Shown here piece by piece: positions 43,088 through 49,243 of a DNA stretch of 49,243 bases. Numbering within the stretch: the stretch's first letter is position 1; each line of letters begins with the position of its first letter. Source of the DNA: Rhodocyclaceae bacterium UBA5602 (GTDB lineage Bacteria; Pseudomonadota; Gammaproteobacteria; Burkholderiales; Rhodocyclaceae). Location of the stretch: positions 1 through 49,243 of the forward strand of contig DILC01000040.1 of NCBI GenBank assembly GCA_002424865.1, given 5' to 3'. Position numbers and translations under genes: made by a program. Under the pieces are notes generated by a model. That model did no database searches. It saw nothing but the letters and a program-made list of their open reading frames with translations, and had not been told where the DNA came from.

Positions 43088-43798
43088 ATGAACGCACCAC
43101 AGCGCAGCTACCGCTATTACGATTTTGTCATGGCCGCGTTTGTGTGCGTGCTGCTCTGCGCCAACCTCATCGGCGCGGCCAAAGCGGCGCAAATCACCTT
43201 GCCCGTCCTCGGCGCCGTATCCTTTAGCGGCGGCGTGCTGTTCTTTCCGATCTCGTATATTTTTGGCGACATCCTGACCGAGGTTTACGGCTATGGCCGC
43301 GACCGGCGCGCCGTCTGGGCGGGCTTTGCCGCGCTGGCGTTCGCCAGCTTCATGGCTTACGTGGTGCTAGCGCTGCCCCCCGTGCCGGACGCGTTCAACC
43401 TGGGTTACCAAGAACATCTCGAAGCGGTTTTCGGCAACACCTGGCGCATCGTCGCAGGCTCCATGATCGCCTTTTGGTGCGGCAGTTTTGCCAATGGTTA
43501 CGTGATGGCGAAAATGAAAATCCGGAGCGCCGGACGCAGGCTTTGGATGCGCACCATAGGCTCCACCCTGGTGGGCGAAGCGGTAGACTCCAGCCTGTTT
43601 TACGTCATCGCTTTTTACGGCATCTGGCCCGATAGACAAATTGCCAAAATCGCGCTGGCGCAATATCTGCTCAAAACCGGCTGGGAAGTGGTGATGACAC
43701 CCATCACTTATCGCATCGTGGCCTTCCTGAAACACGCCGAGCGTGAGGACTGGTATGACCGCGACACCAACTTCAACCCTTTCCGCCTCAGCCCGTAA
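43088..43798 (+). CDS. queuosine precursor transporter, YhhQ/DUF165 family
   Basis: Membrane protein of 236 residues with about six TM helices. Family blocks are YDFVMAAFVCVLLCANLIGAAK, VLFFPISYIFGDILTEVYGYGRDRRAVW and TLVGEAVDSSLFYVIAFYG; YhhQ homologues import queuine precursors. The ATG at 43088 is chosen because homologues begin near here; the frame is open to 43046. It ends two bases before the endonuclease-family gene, suggesting cotranscription. Confidence 0.92.
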   Translation: MNAPQRSYRYYDFVMAAFVCVLLCANLIGAAKAAQITLPVLGAVSFSGGVLFFPISYIFGDILTEVYGYGRDRRAVWAGFAALAFASFMAYVVLALPPVPDAFNLGYQEHLEAVFGNTWRIVAGSMIAFWCGSFANGYVMAKMKIRSAGRRLWMRTIGSTLVGEAVDSSLFYVIAFYGIWPDRQIAKIALAQYLLKTGWEVVMTPITYRIVAFLKHAEREDWYDRDTNFNPFRLSP

Positions 43799-43800
43799 CC

Positions 43801-44622
43801 ATGACTAACGCGACGAAGGCCGGCACAGCGGCGAACTTTTCCATCGCCACCTGGAATATCCATAAAGGGTTTTCCAACTTCAATCGCCAGCTGATGGTGC
43901 ACGAGCTGCGCGACCGGCTGCGCGCCTTGAATGCGGACATCGTTTTTTTGCAGGAAGTCCAGGGCCTGCACTTAAAGCACGCCGAGCGGCATGAACACTG
44001 GCCCAGCGAACCCCAGCACGAATTTCTCGCCACCGACTTTTGGCAAAACCACGCTTACGGCAAAAACGTCGTGTATGACCACGGCCACCATGGCAATGCG
44101 ATTTTGTCGCGCTTTGCCATCCAGCATGAGCATAACCAGGACATCACCCACCTGCGCTTTGAACGGCGCGGCCTTTTGCATTGCGCGATTGCCTTGCCGC
44201 AACTTGCCCAGCCGCTGCATTGCGTGTGCGTGCATTTATCGCTGTTTGCGCGCTCACGCCGCTGGCAGTTGAACGAACTGGCCGATTACCTTGACACCGT
44301 CACGCCCCCCACCGCGCCCTTGCTGATTGCGGGCGACTTCAACGACTGGCGCAACCATGCCGGTGACATTCTCGCCCACCGCCTGGGTTTACGTGAAATT
44401 TTTACCCAGCCTGACTTGCACGGCACAGCAAAAACCGCCCGCCCAGCGCGCAGCTATCCTGCTGCGCTGCCACTCTTTCGGCTCGACCGGATTTATCAGC
44501 GCGGCCTGTCCATCATCAATGCGCATCGCCACAGCGGCCCGCCCTGGTCTGAGATTTCCGACCATGCGGCCCTTTCGGCCACGCTAACGCACATAGCGCC
44601 GGTGAGCCGCCCCGAATCATGA
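43801..44622 (+). CDS. endonuclease/exonuclease/phosphatase family protein, YbhP-like
   Basis: A 273-residue EEP-fold hydrolase with IATWNIHKGFSNFNRQ, ADIVFLQEVQG, HHGNAILSRF, VCVHLSLFARSRRWQL, LLIAGDFNDW and ISDHAALSATL, the standard metal and catalytic motifs. Substrate unknown (nuclease or phosphodiesterase). Pairing with clsB mirrors ybhP-clsB in E. coli. Its last codons (THIAPVSRPES) run into repeat copy B, which begins inside the gene at 44586. Confidence 0.92.
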   Translation: MTNATKAGTAANFSIATWNIHKGFSNFNRQLMVHELRDRLRALNADIVFLQEVQGLHLKHAERHEHWPSEPQHEFLATDFWQNHAYGKNVVYDHGHHGNAILSRFAIQHEHNQDITHLRFERRGLLHCAIALPQLAQPLHCVCVHLSLFARSRRWQLNELADYLDTVTPPTAPLLIAGDFNDWRNHAGDILAHRLGLREIFTQPDLHGTAKTARPARSYPAALPLFRLDRIYQRGLSIINAHRHSGPPWSEISDHAALSATLTHIAPVSRPES

Positions 44623-44756
44623 AATCCATCCGCTTCGTTGCGCCAAGGACTCGCAAACGGGCCCGCCCCGCCCATCCTTCCCTCGCAGGGAAACTTCTAT
44701 CCGGCGCGCCGCGCCCGGTGATTACATAGCGCGCTTGCCCAAGCCTTTCACGTTAA
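44586..44756 (+). repeat. intergenic hairpin repeat, copy B
   Basis: Shares AACGCACATAGCGCCG at the left end and the hairpin-tail section (TTCCC-TCGCA-GGGAA, TTCTATCCGG, then TTGCCCAAGCCTTTCACG and TTAA) with copy A. About 50 extra bases lie between the two shared parts. The left end codes the tail of the YbhP-like gene; the right end lies 49 bp before clsB. Confidence 0.75.
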
Positions 44757-44796
44757 CAACAAACGCCTGACCCAGCCATGCCCGCCACCACGACAA

Positions 44797-44821
44797 CGCC
44801 GCCCCATGAGCGCCGACTTTT
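44797..44821 (-). repeat. dispersed 25-bp two-block motif, copy 9 (spans clsB start)
   Basis: Minus strand: AAAAGTCGGCGCT, spacer CATGGG, GCGGCG; one mismatch in block two. The spacer contains the clsB start codon. Confidence 0.65.
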
Positions 44822-45981
44822 TACCCGGTAACGCACTGCAACTGCTATGCACCGGCGCAGATTACTTTCCGTCGCTCATCGCAGCGATTGATGGCGCCCA
44901 ACACGAAGTCCATCTGGAAAGTTACATTTTCGATGACGACCCCATCGGCCAACGCGTTGCCGCAGCGCTTGCCCGCGCGGCCCGCCGCGGCGTCGCCACC
45001 CATGTTCTGGCCGATGGTTTTGGCGCACGCAGGTTAACCCGCACACTGGGCGCTTCCATGGCCCGGGATGGCGTGCAACTCTTGATCTATCGCCCGCGTC
45101 CACGGCAATGGCGCTTTCATTGGCATCGCCTGCGCCGCCTGCACCGGAAGCTCGTGGTGATCGACGGGCGCATTGCCTTTGTCGGCGGCATCAACATCAC
45201 CACGGACTTTGACGCCGGTTTTACCGTGCCGCGCCTTGATTATGCCGTTCGCATTGAAGGCCCGCTGGTTGAAAAAATCCACGCCACCGTCCGTCACGTT
45301 TGGCAAATCGTGCGCTGGTCGCAGTTTGGCCACCGGCCAAACGCGCCCACCTTCACGCCACGCCCGCCGCAACCCGCTGGTGATGCGCGTGCCGCGTTAG
45401 TCATCCGCGACAACCTGCGCCACCGGCGGGATATTGAAGAAACCTACCTTCATGCCATCCATGCCGCGGAAAAAAGCATCCTGCTGGCCAACGCCTACTT
45501 TGTACCCGGCCGCCGCTTTCGCGATGCGCTCATGGAAGCCGCCAGGCGCGGCGTGCAAGTAACACTCCTGCTGCAAGGCCAGACAGATTACGTCGTGCAA
45601 CACCACGCCATGCTGGCGCTGTATGACTGCCTGCTTTCCGCCGGGGTGAAAATTTTTGAGTACCAGCCATCTTACCTGCACGCCAAAGTCGCCGTGATTG
45701 ATGACACATGGGTCACTGTGGGCTCATCCAACATTGACCCCTTCAGCCTGCTGCTCTCGCGTGAAGCCAATCTCATCGCGCAAGACCAGGCTTTTGCCCG
45801 TACTCTGGCCGCGCACTTGCAGCAGGCGATACAGCACCAAGCGCAAGCCATCCACTCCCCCGCCCAGCACCAATCCTGGCTGATGCGCAAAATCAACATC
45901 GCCGCATACGCTGTCGTGCGCATGTTGGTCAGCGTCACCGGCTATGGCAGGCAACGCGGCAGCCATTATGTGGACGAATAA
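44806..45981 (+). CDS. clsB: cardiolipin synthase, ClsB-type
   Basis: Phospholipase-D-superfamily enzyme that makes cardiolipin from two phospholipids. The 391-residue protein carries both HKD motifs: HRKLVVIDGRIAFVGGINI (near residue 113) and HAKVAVIDDTWVTVGSSNIDPFSL (near 290). The lack of an N-terminal membrane-anchor pair fits ClsB rather than ClsA. The start codon (44806) lies inside a variant of the 25-bp motif. The gene is flanked by repeat copies B and D and coupled by position with the YbhP-like gene. Confidence 0.95.
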   Translation: MSADFLPGNALQLLCTGADYFPSLIAAIDGAQHEVHLESYIFDDDPIGQRVAAALARAARRGVATHVLADGFGARRLTRTLGASMARDGVQLLIYRPRPRQWRFHWHRLRRLHRKLVVIDGRIAFVGGINITTDFDAGFTVPRLDYAVRIEGPLVEKIHATVRHVWQIVRWSQFGHRPNAPTFTPRPPQPAGDARAALVIRDNLRHRRDIEETYLHAIHAAEKSILLANAYFVPGRRFRDALMEAARRGVQVTLLLQGQTDYVVQHHAMLALYDCLLSAGVKIFEYQPSYLHAKVAVIDDTWVTVGSSNIDPFSLLLSREANLIAQDQAFARTLAAHLQQAIQHQAQAIHSPAQHQSWLMRKINIAAYAVVRMLVSVTGYGRQRGSHYVDE

Positions 45982-46041
45982 CGCCCATGGCAAGCCAATG
46001 CCACCCGCTCTGATGAAACCACGCGAAAGGCAGCATAAAGA

Positions 46042-46134
46042 CCCGCCCCTCCCATCCTCCCCTCACGGGGAGGTTTCTATCTGGCTCGCTGCGCTCGATA
46101 GCTCACGGGGCTCCGTTTCTGTTTTTCACGCCAA
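46042..46134 (+). repeat. intergenic hairpin repeat, copy D
   Basis: Perfect hairpin CCTCCCC-TCAC-GGGGAGG followed by TTTCTATCTGGCTCGCTGCG and the tail GATAGCTCACGGGGCTCCG, TTTCTGTTTTTCACGC, nearly identical to copy C. It starts 60 bp after the clsB stop and ends about 69 bp before the NlpC/P60 start. Confidence 0.75.
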
Positions 46135-46203
46135 GCCGTGAAAACCACCCGCCAACTGTGGCAATATAAGCGCCTGCGCCTTCACCCGCCTTGCAACCCA
46201 GCC

Positions 46204-46728
46204 ATGTCACAACACACATGCCTTTACCGCAGCCTGATCGTTGCCGTTGCCCTGGCGGCCAACGCCTGCGGCAACGCACCGACCCAGAAAGTCGGCGCTG
46301 GCGGGACGGCGTGGCAGATGGGCAATGCGCCCAGATCGCCTGTAGCGCAGGAAAAGGCCAATGAAGTCGTGCTGTTTGCGCTAGGCCTTATGAACATTGG
46401 CTATCGCTTTGGCGGCAAAAACCCCGAAGCGGGTCTGGATTGCAGCGGCATGGTGAACTATGTTTTTTCGCAATCCGCCGGTCTTGAGCTGCGAGGCTCC
46501 GCCGCCGACATTGCCGAGCGCGGCCGCCCGGTTGGCACAGGGCAAATCTATCCAGGTGACTTGGTGTTCTTCAACACAATGAACCGCCCGCGCTCCCACG
46601 TGGGCATTTACATCGGCGAAGGCCGCTTCATTCACGCGCCCAGCGACAAAGGCAAAGTCAGGATCGACAGCTTGACCAGCGGCTGGTTTGCCACACGCTT
46701 TGAAGAAGCGCGCAGTTATTTTAATTAA
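46204..46728 (+). CDS. NlpC/P60 cell-wall hydrolase
   Basis: Probable gamma-D-glutamyl-DAP endopeptidase acting on peptidoglycan. About 174 residues: signal peptide with lipoprotein-like end (LAANACG, imperfect lipobox), then the catalytic domain with Cys80 in GLDCSGMVNYVF, His132 in RSHVGIYIG and a third polar residue at His144. The ATG at 46204 is preferred over an in-frame GTG at 46138. Residues 28-35, just after the signal peptide, are encoded by a copy of the 25-bp motif (46288-46311). Its 3' end overlaps serC by 4 bp, convergently. Confidence 0.92.
   Translation: MSQHTCLYRSLIVAVALAANACGNAPTQKVGAGGTAWQMGNAPRSPVAQEKANEVVLFALGLMNIGYRFGGKNPEAGLDCSGMVNYVFSQSAGLELRGSAADIAERGRPVGTGQIYPGDLVFFNTMNRPRSHVGIYIGEGRFIHAPSDKGKVRIDSLTSGWFATRFEEARSYFN
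46288..46311 (+). repeat. dispersed 25-bp two-block motif, copy 10 (in NlpC/P60 gene)
   Basis: AAAGTCGGCGCT, spacer GGCGGG, ACGGCG; the first A is replaced by G. Sense orientation, encoding KVGAGGTA just after the signal peptide. Confidence 0.85.
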
Positions 46729-47882
46729 CGCTTGCCCGGTTTTAAGCTGGCATGCCGACGGCGAAAATCGTGCATGAAACCGGCCAGATACTCAACGGCC
46801 GCCAGGCTCAACCCGTTGTAAAGCGACGCCCGCAAGCCACCCACCGCACGATGCCCGTCCAGGCCTGACATGCCGGTTGCCATGGCCTCGGCCAAAAATT
46901 GCTGCGTGAGCGCCTCATTCGGCAAGGTAAAAACCGCATTCATGCTGGAACGGTCACGCGCCATCGCCCGGCCGCGGTAAAACCCGTCACTGCGGTCGAT
47001 CACCTGGTACAGGAGATCCGCCTTGGCCTGATTTTTTGCGGCCATGGCCGCCAAGCCGCCCATGTCCTGCAGCAACCAGCGCGTGACCAGCAACACCACG
47101 TAAATCGCGAACACCGGCGGCGTATTGAAATTGGATTTGGCCGCAATATGGCTGCCGTAATCCAGAAAGCCCGGCAGATTGCCTAACGCGCCGCCCTGCG
47201 TGCCTGCCCGTGTTTTGGCGAGCAACGCATCCCGCACCAGCACCACCGTCACACCGGCAGGGCCAATGTTTTTTTGCGCATGCGCATAAATCAATGAAAA
47301 GCGTTCCGCCTCACACGGCCTGGACAGGAAATCCGACGACATATCGCACACCCGCGGCACATCTTCGCGCCCCAGCACGCGATGAAACTGCAAGCCTTCC
47401 ACCGTCTCATTGCTCGCATAATGAAGATAAGGCGCCGCAGGCGAAAAGGCCAGTTCATCATCCGTTGGCAGCCGCGTGAAGCCGTTGCCACTGCCGTCCC
47501 ACACGGTGCGAAGCGCCCCTACTTTCACCGCTTCAGGGATCGCCTTGCCGCTCCAATAGCCCGTGTGCAGATATTCCGCAGGCGCGGTCTTGCCGCGCAA
47601 GAGCGTCATCGGCACCATGGAAAACTGCTGCGTCGCCCCGCCTTGCAACAACAGCACGTGATAATTTTCCGGCAAGTCCAACAAGCGGCGAATGTTCTGC
47701 GATACCTCTTCCACCACCGCCGCGAACCAGTCCGAGCGGTGACTGATGCCCAGCACCGAGAGGCCCACCTCCGGCACATTGGCAATCGCCTCCTGCACCT
47801 GAATCAACACGCGGTCGGGCAACGCGCCGGGGCCACCGGAAAAATTCAGCTGATTGCGGTTCAGCGTGACTTCACCCCGCAT
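46725..47882 (-). CDS. serC: phosphoserine aminotransferase
   Basis: PLP enzyme converting 3-phosphohydroxypyruvate to phosphoserine (also used in pyridoxal phosphate synthesis). The 385-residue protein shows LNFSGGPGALPDRVL, LLQGGATQQFSMVPMTLL, the PLP lysine in AHAQKNIGPAGVTVVLV and a C-terminal GGLRASLYNGLSLAAVEYLAGFM. It is about 25 residues longer than the common 360 and overlaps the upstream ATP-grasp gene by 11 bp. No serA, pheA or aroA is adjacent, unlike many betaproteobacteria. Confidence 0.96.
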   Translation of the reverse strand: MRGEVTLNRNQLNFSGGPGALPDRVLIQVQEAIANVPEVGLSVLGISHRSDWFAAVVEEVSQNIRRLLDLPENYHVLLLQGGATQQFSMVPMTLLRGKTAPAEYLHTGYWSGKAIPEAVKVGALRTVWDGSGNGFTRLPTDDELAFSPAAPYLHYASNETVEGLQFHRVLGREDVPRVCDMSSDFLSRPCEAERFSLIYAHAQKNIGPAGVTVVLVRDALLAKTRAGTQGGALGNLPGFLDYGSHIAAKSNFNTPPVFAIYVVLLVTRWLLQDMGGLAAMAAKNQAKADLLYQVIDRSDGFYRGRAMARDRSSMNAVFTLPNEALTQQFLAEAMATGMSGLDGHRAVGGLRASLYNGLSLAAVEYLAGFMHDFRRRHASLKPGKR

Positions 47883-49188
47883 GCCCGGCCCCGCTGGCAG
47901 GCCTGGCCTGTTGCTGTTGCGCTGACTGTATTTTTCTCAGCGCTTGCCGCGTCTTTGCCCCATCTTTTAGCCGCAGCAAAAAATCCACCACCGCCTGGCG
48001 CACTTTGGCCATATGGATTTTCTTGTAGGGGAACAACGCCTCCTGGTCCATCGCATGCACCACCATCGCGTGATCCACCTCGAACACCAGCAACTCGCCC
48101 GCCTGCGTTTGGGCGCAATCAATGCACACATAATCCAGCCCGATGCGCTCGGCAATCGCCGCCAAAGCCACACCATGGCGCGCCCGGAACGCATCGAACT
48201 GTTCCATGAAAGCCAGCTCTTCTGCGCGCCTGGCGGCATCTTCGAACATATCGGCATTGACGTAATGCACCATCCAGCGCGATGACACGGCCATATGGCA
48301 AGCCAAGGGTTCACCCGCCACCAGCGCCACGCGCATCTTGCGGAACATGCCGTCGCCGCTGCGGTAATCAATAAAGCGTGAAATGAAGAACAGCGCGCCA
48401 GCCTGCCGGGTTAAATAGGCATGCATCCCACCCGGATCATCCACCCGCGCCAGCCCATGCCCGCCTTGCGAGCCCACCGGCCGCACGATCACGGGAAAAT
48501 CGCAGCCGTCAAATTGCGCCGCGAGTTCAGCCGCCCCCGCTGCAATTGACGCCAACTGCCCGCGCGTGGCCGGATAAGTCAAAGGCATCAACAAGCCCGG
48601 CACGTTCTGCAAAAGCTCACTGGCCAGGGCGCGGCCGGTGTTGGGGATGAATTGCGCGGCATTGGCCACCGGCCGTGGCCAGCCGGCCAGCACCGCCTCC
48701 AAGGCATCGAGCAACACGCGATTCTCATCCGACTCGCCCATGCCCACCATGACCACATCATGCTCAGGGATGGGCTCCAAAAAGAATGCCCCGGGCGCGA
48801 GATAGTAATAAATCAACTCAACGCCGCAGCCTTCCAACAAACAATCCAGCGGCATATTGGCCGACAAATCGCCCTCAGCCATCAGCATTAAAACCGTCAG
48901 CCGCGCGGGTGTGGAGGATGCGGCAGGCGACAGGCGATAAACCCGCGTCATCGCCAAGGCCTGCGCCTGAATCGCCAAGCCCGGCTCGCGCAAACCCATC
49001 GCCATCATGGCGGTCGCCAGCGCCAGCCACAAGGACGCATTATCCGGTGCCTGTTCCGCCTGCGCCATCATCGCCTGCGCCAGCGGCCGGATATCCTCCC
49101 CGGCCAGGCTCATGCGCAAAAAAGGGGCCAAGCCCTGAAAAGAAAACCCGGCTTGATTGTGTAGAAGCGGCTGGCTGGCTGGCGTCAT
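47872..49188 (-). CDS. TPR and ATP-grasp domain protein of unknown function
   Basis: About 438 residues. The N-terminal part contains a TPR-like helical segment (PLAQAMMAQAEQAPDNASLWLALATAMMAMGLREPGLAIQAQAL), followed by a central alpha/beta region (HDVVMVGMGESDENRVLL) and an ATP-grasp fold (FPVIVRPVGSQGGHGLARV, RFIDYRSGDGMFRKMRVALVAG, and the C-terminal metal-ligand block VDHAMVVHAMD). ATP-grasp enzymes join an acyl-phosphate to a nucleophile; no substrate can be assigned. Start at 49188 is preferred, though 49236 is possible. It overlaps serC by 11 bp. Confidence 0.85.
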   Translation of the reverse strand: MTPASQPLLHNQAGFSFQGLAPFLRMSLAGEDIRPLAQAMMAQAEQAPDNASLWLALATAMMAMGLREPGLAIQAQALAMTRVYRLSPAASSTPARLTVLMLMAEGDLSANMPLDCLLEGCGVELIYYYLAPGAFFLEPIPEHDVVMVGMGESDENRVLLDALEAVLAGWPRPVANAAQFIPNTGRALASELLQNVPGLLMPLTYPATRGQLASIAAGAAELAAQFDGCDFPVIVRPVGSQGGHGLARVDDPGGMHAYLTRQAGALFFISRFIDYRSGDGMFRKMRVALVAGEPLACHMAVSSRWMVHYVNADMFEDAARRAEELAFMEQFDAFRARHGVALAAIAERIGLDYVCIDCAQTQAGELLVFEVDHAMVVHAMDQEALFPYKKIHMAKVRQAVVDFLLRLKDGAKTRQALRKIQSAQQQQARPASGAGHAG

Positions 49189-49243
49189 TGATTCCCGTGA
49201 GGCAACGAATAAAATGAAAGGCGGGCGATTGAACATCGGCTTG

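Noticed and set aside
1..49243. CRISPR array, tRNA, rRNA, prophage or intact transposase
   Set aside because: No regularly spaced repeats with unique spacers, no cloverleaf or rRNA sequence, and no transposase or phage protein was seen on either strand.

Overview
The window reads as chromosomal DNA of a betaproteobacterium. The evidence is gene order: the TPR protein-lolB pair divergent from mutM, rsmD-coaD-ferredoxin, M16 peptidases-ftsY, ftsEX-rpoH, a cox operon with a cytochrome-c-fused subunit II plus the DUF2970 and DUF2909 proteins, and accB-accC-prmA-DUF3426-PfkB. No genus can be named from the sequence. GC is high in most housekeeping genes and visibly lower across about 14.1-23.5 kb. 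No tRNA, rRNA, CRISPR array, intact transposase or prophage gene was found.

Layout. 0-9.4 kb: outer-membrane lipoprotein sorting (lolB), a large TPR protein, mutM, ferredoxin, coaD, rsmD, a paired set of M16 peptidases, ftsY and a small cupin. 9.4-12.5 kb: a GST-like gene and an intracellular PHB depolymerase (phaZ), placed between ftsY and ftsEX and bracketed by two copies of an intergenic repeat. 12.5-15.3 kb: ftsE-ftsX-rpoH, with a perfect CIRCE operator just before rpoH. 15.4-23.4 kb: aa3-type cytochrome oxidase operon (coxB, coxA, a 37-residue membrane protein, ctaG, DUF2970, coxC), a DUF2909 gene on the opposite strand, then SURF1, a CxxxC membrane protein, ctaB and SCO; ctaA is absent. 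23.6-33.2 kb: mpl, an unknown protein, a TlpA-like thioredoxin, aroQ, accBC, prmA, a DUF3426 protein, a PfkB kinase, a glycine-zipper lipoprotein and a PlsC-type acyltransferase. 33.2-41.3 kb, minus strand: apaH, birA, ntrC, ntrB, a DUF4124 protein, glnA and a CDF metal transporter. The glnA promoter shows a sigma-54 element and two NtrC boxes. 41.4-49.2 kb: rhodanese, nadA, a YhhQ-type queuosine-precursor transporter, a YbhP-like nuclease with clsB, an NlpC/P60 hydrolase, serC and a TPR/ATP-grasp protein.

Two dispersed repeat systems stand out. (1) A fixed-length 25-bp, two-block motif (AAAAGTCGGCGCT, six variable bases, ACGGCG) occurs ten times in 49 kb. It lies on both strands, inside genes in different reading frames and also between genes. 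It behaves like a nucleotide-level signal, such as an uptake-sequence-like motif, a protein-binding site or a very small mobile repeat. (2) Four intergenic copies of a 75-170 bp hairpin-plus-tail repeat directly flank two accessory modules: GST-phaZ, and clsB.

Working together: glnA, ntrB and ntrC form a nitrogen-control unit with matching promoter sites; birA supplies the ligase for AccB, encoded in the same window; the cox genes encode enzyme and assembly factors; and HrcA is predicted to act on the heat-shock sigma factor.
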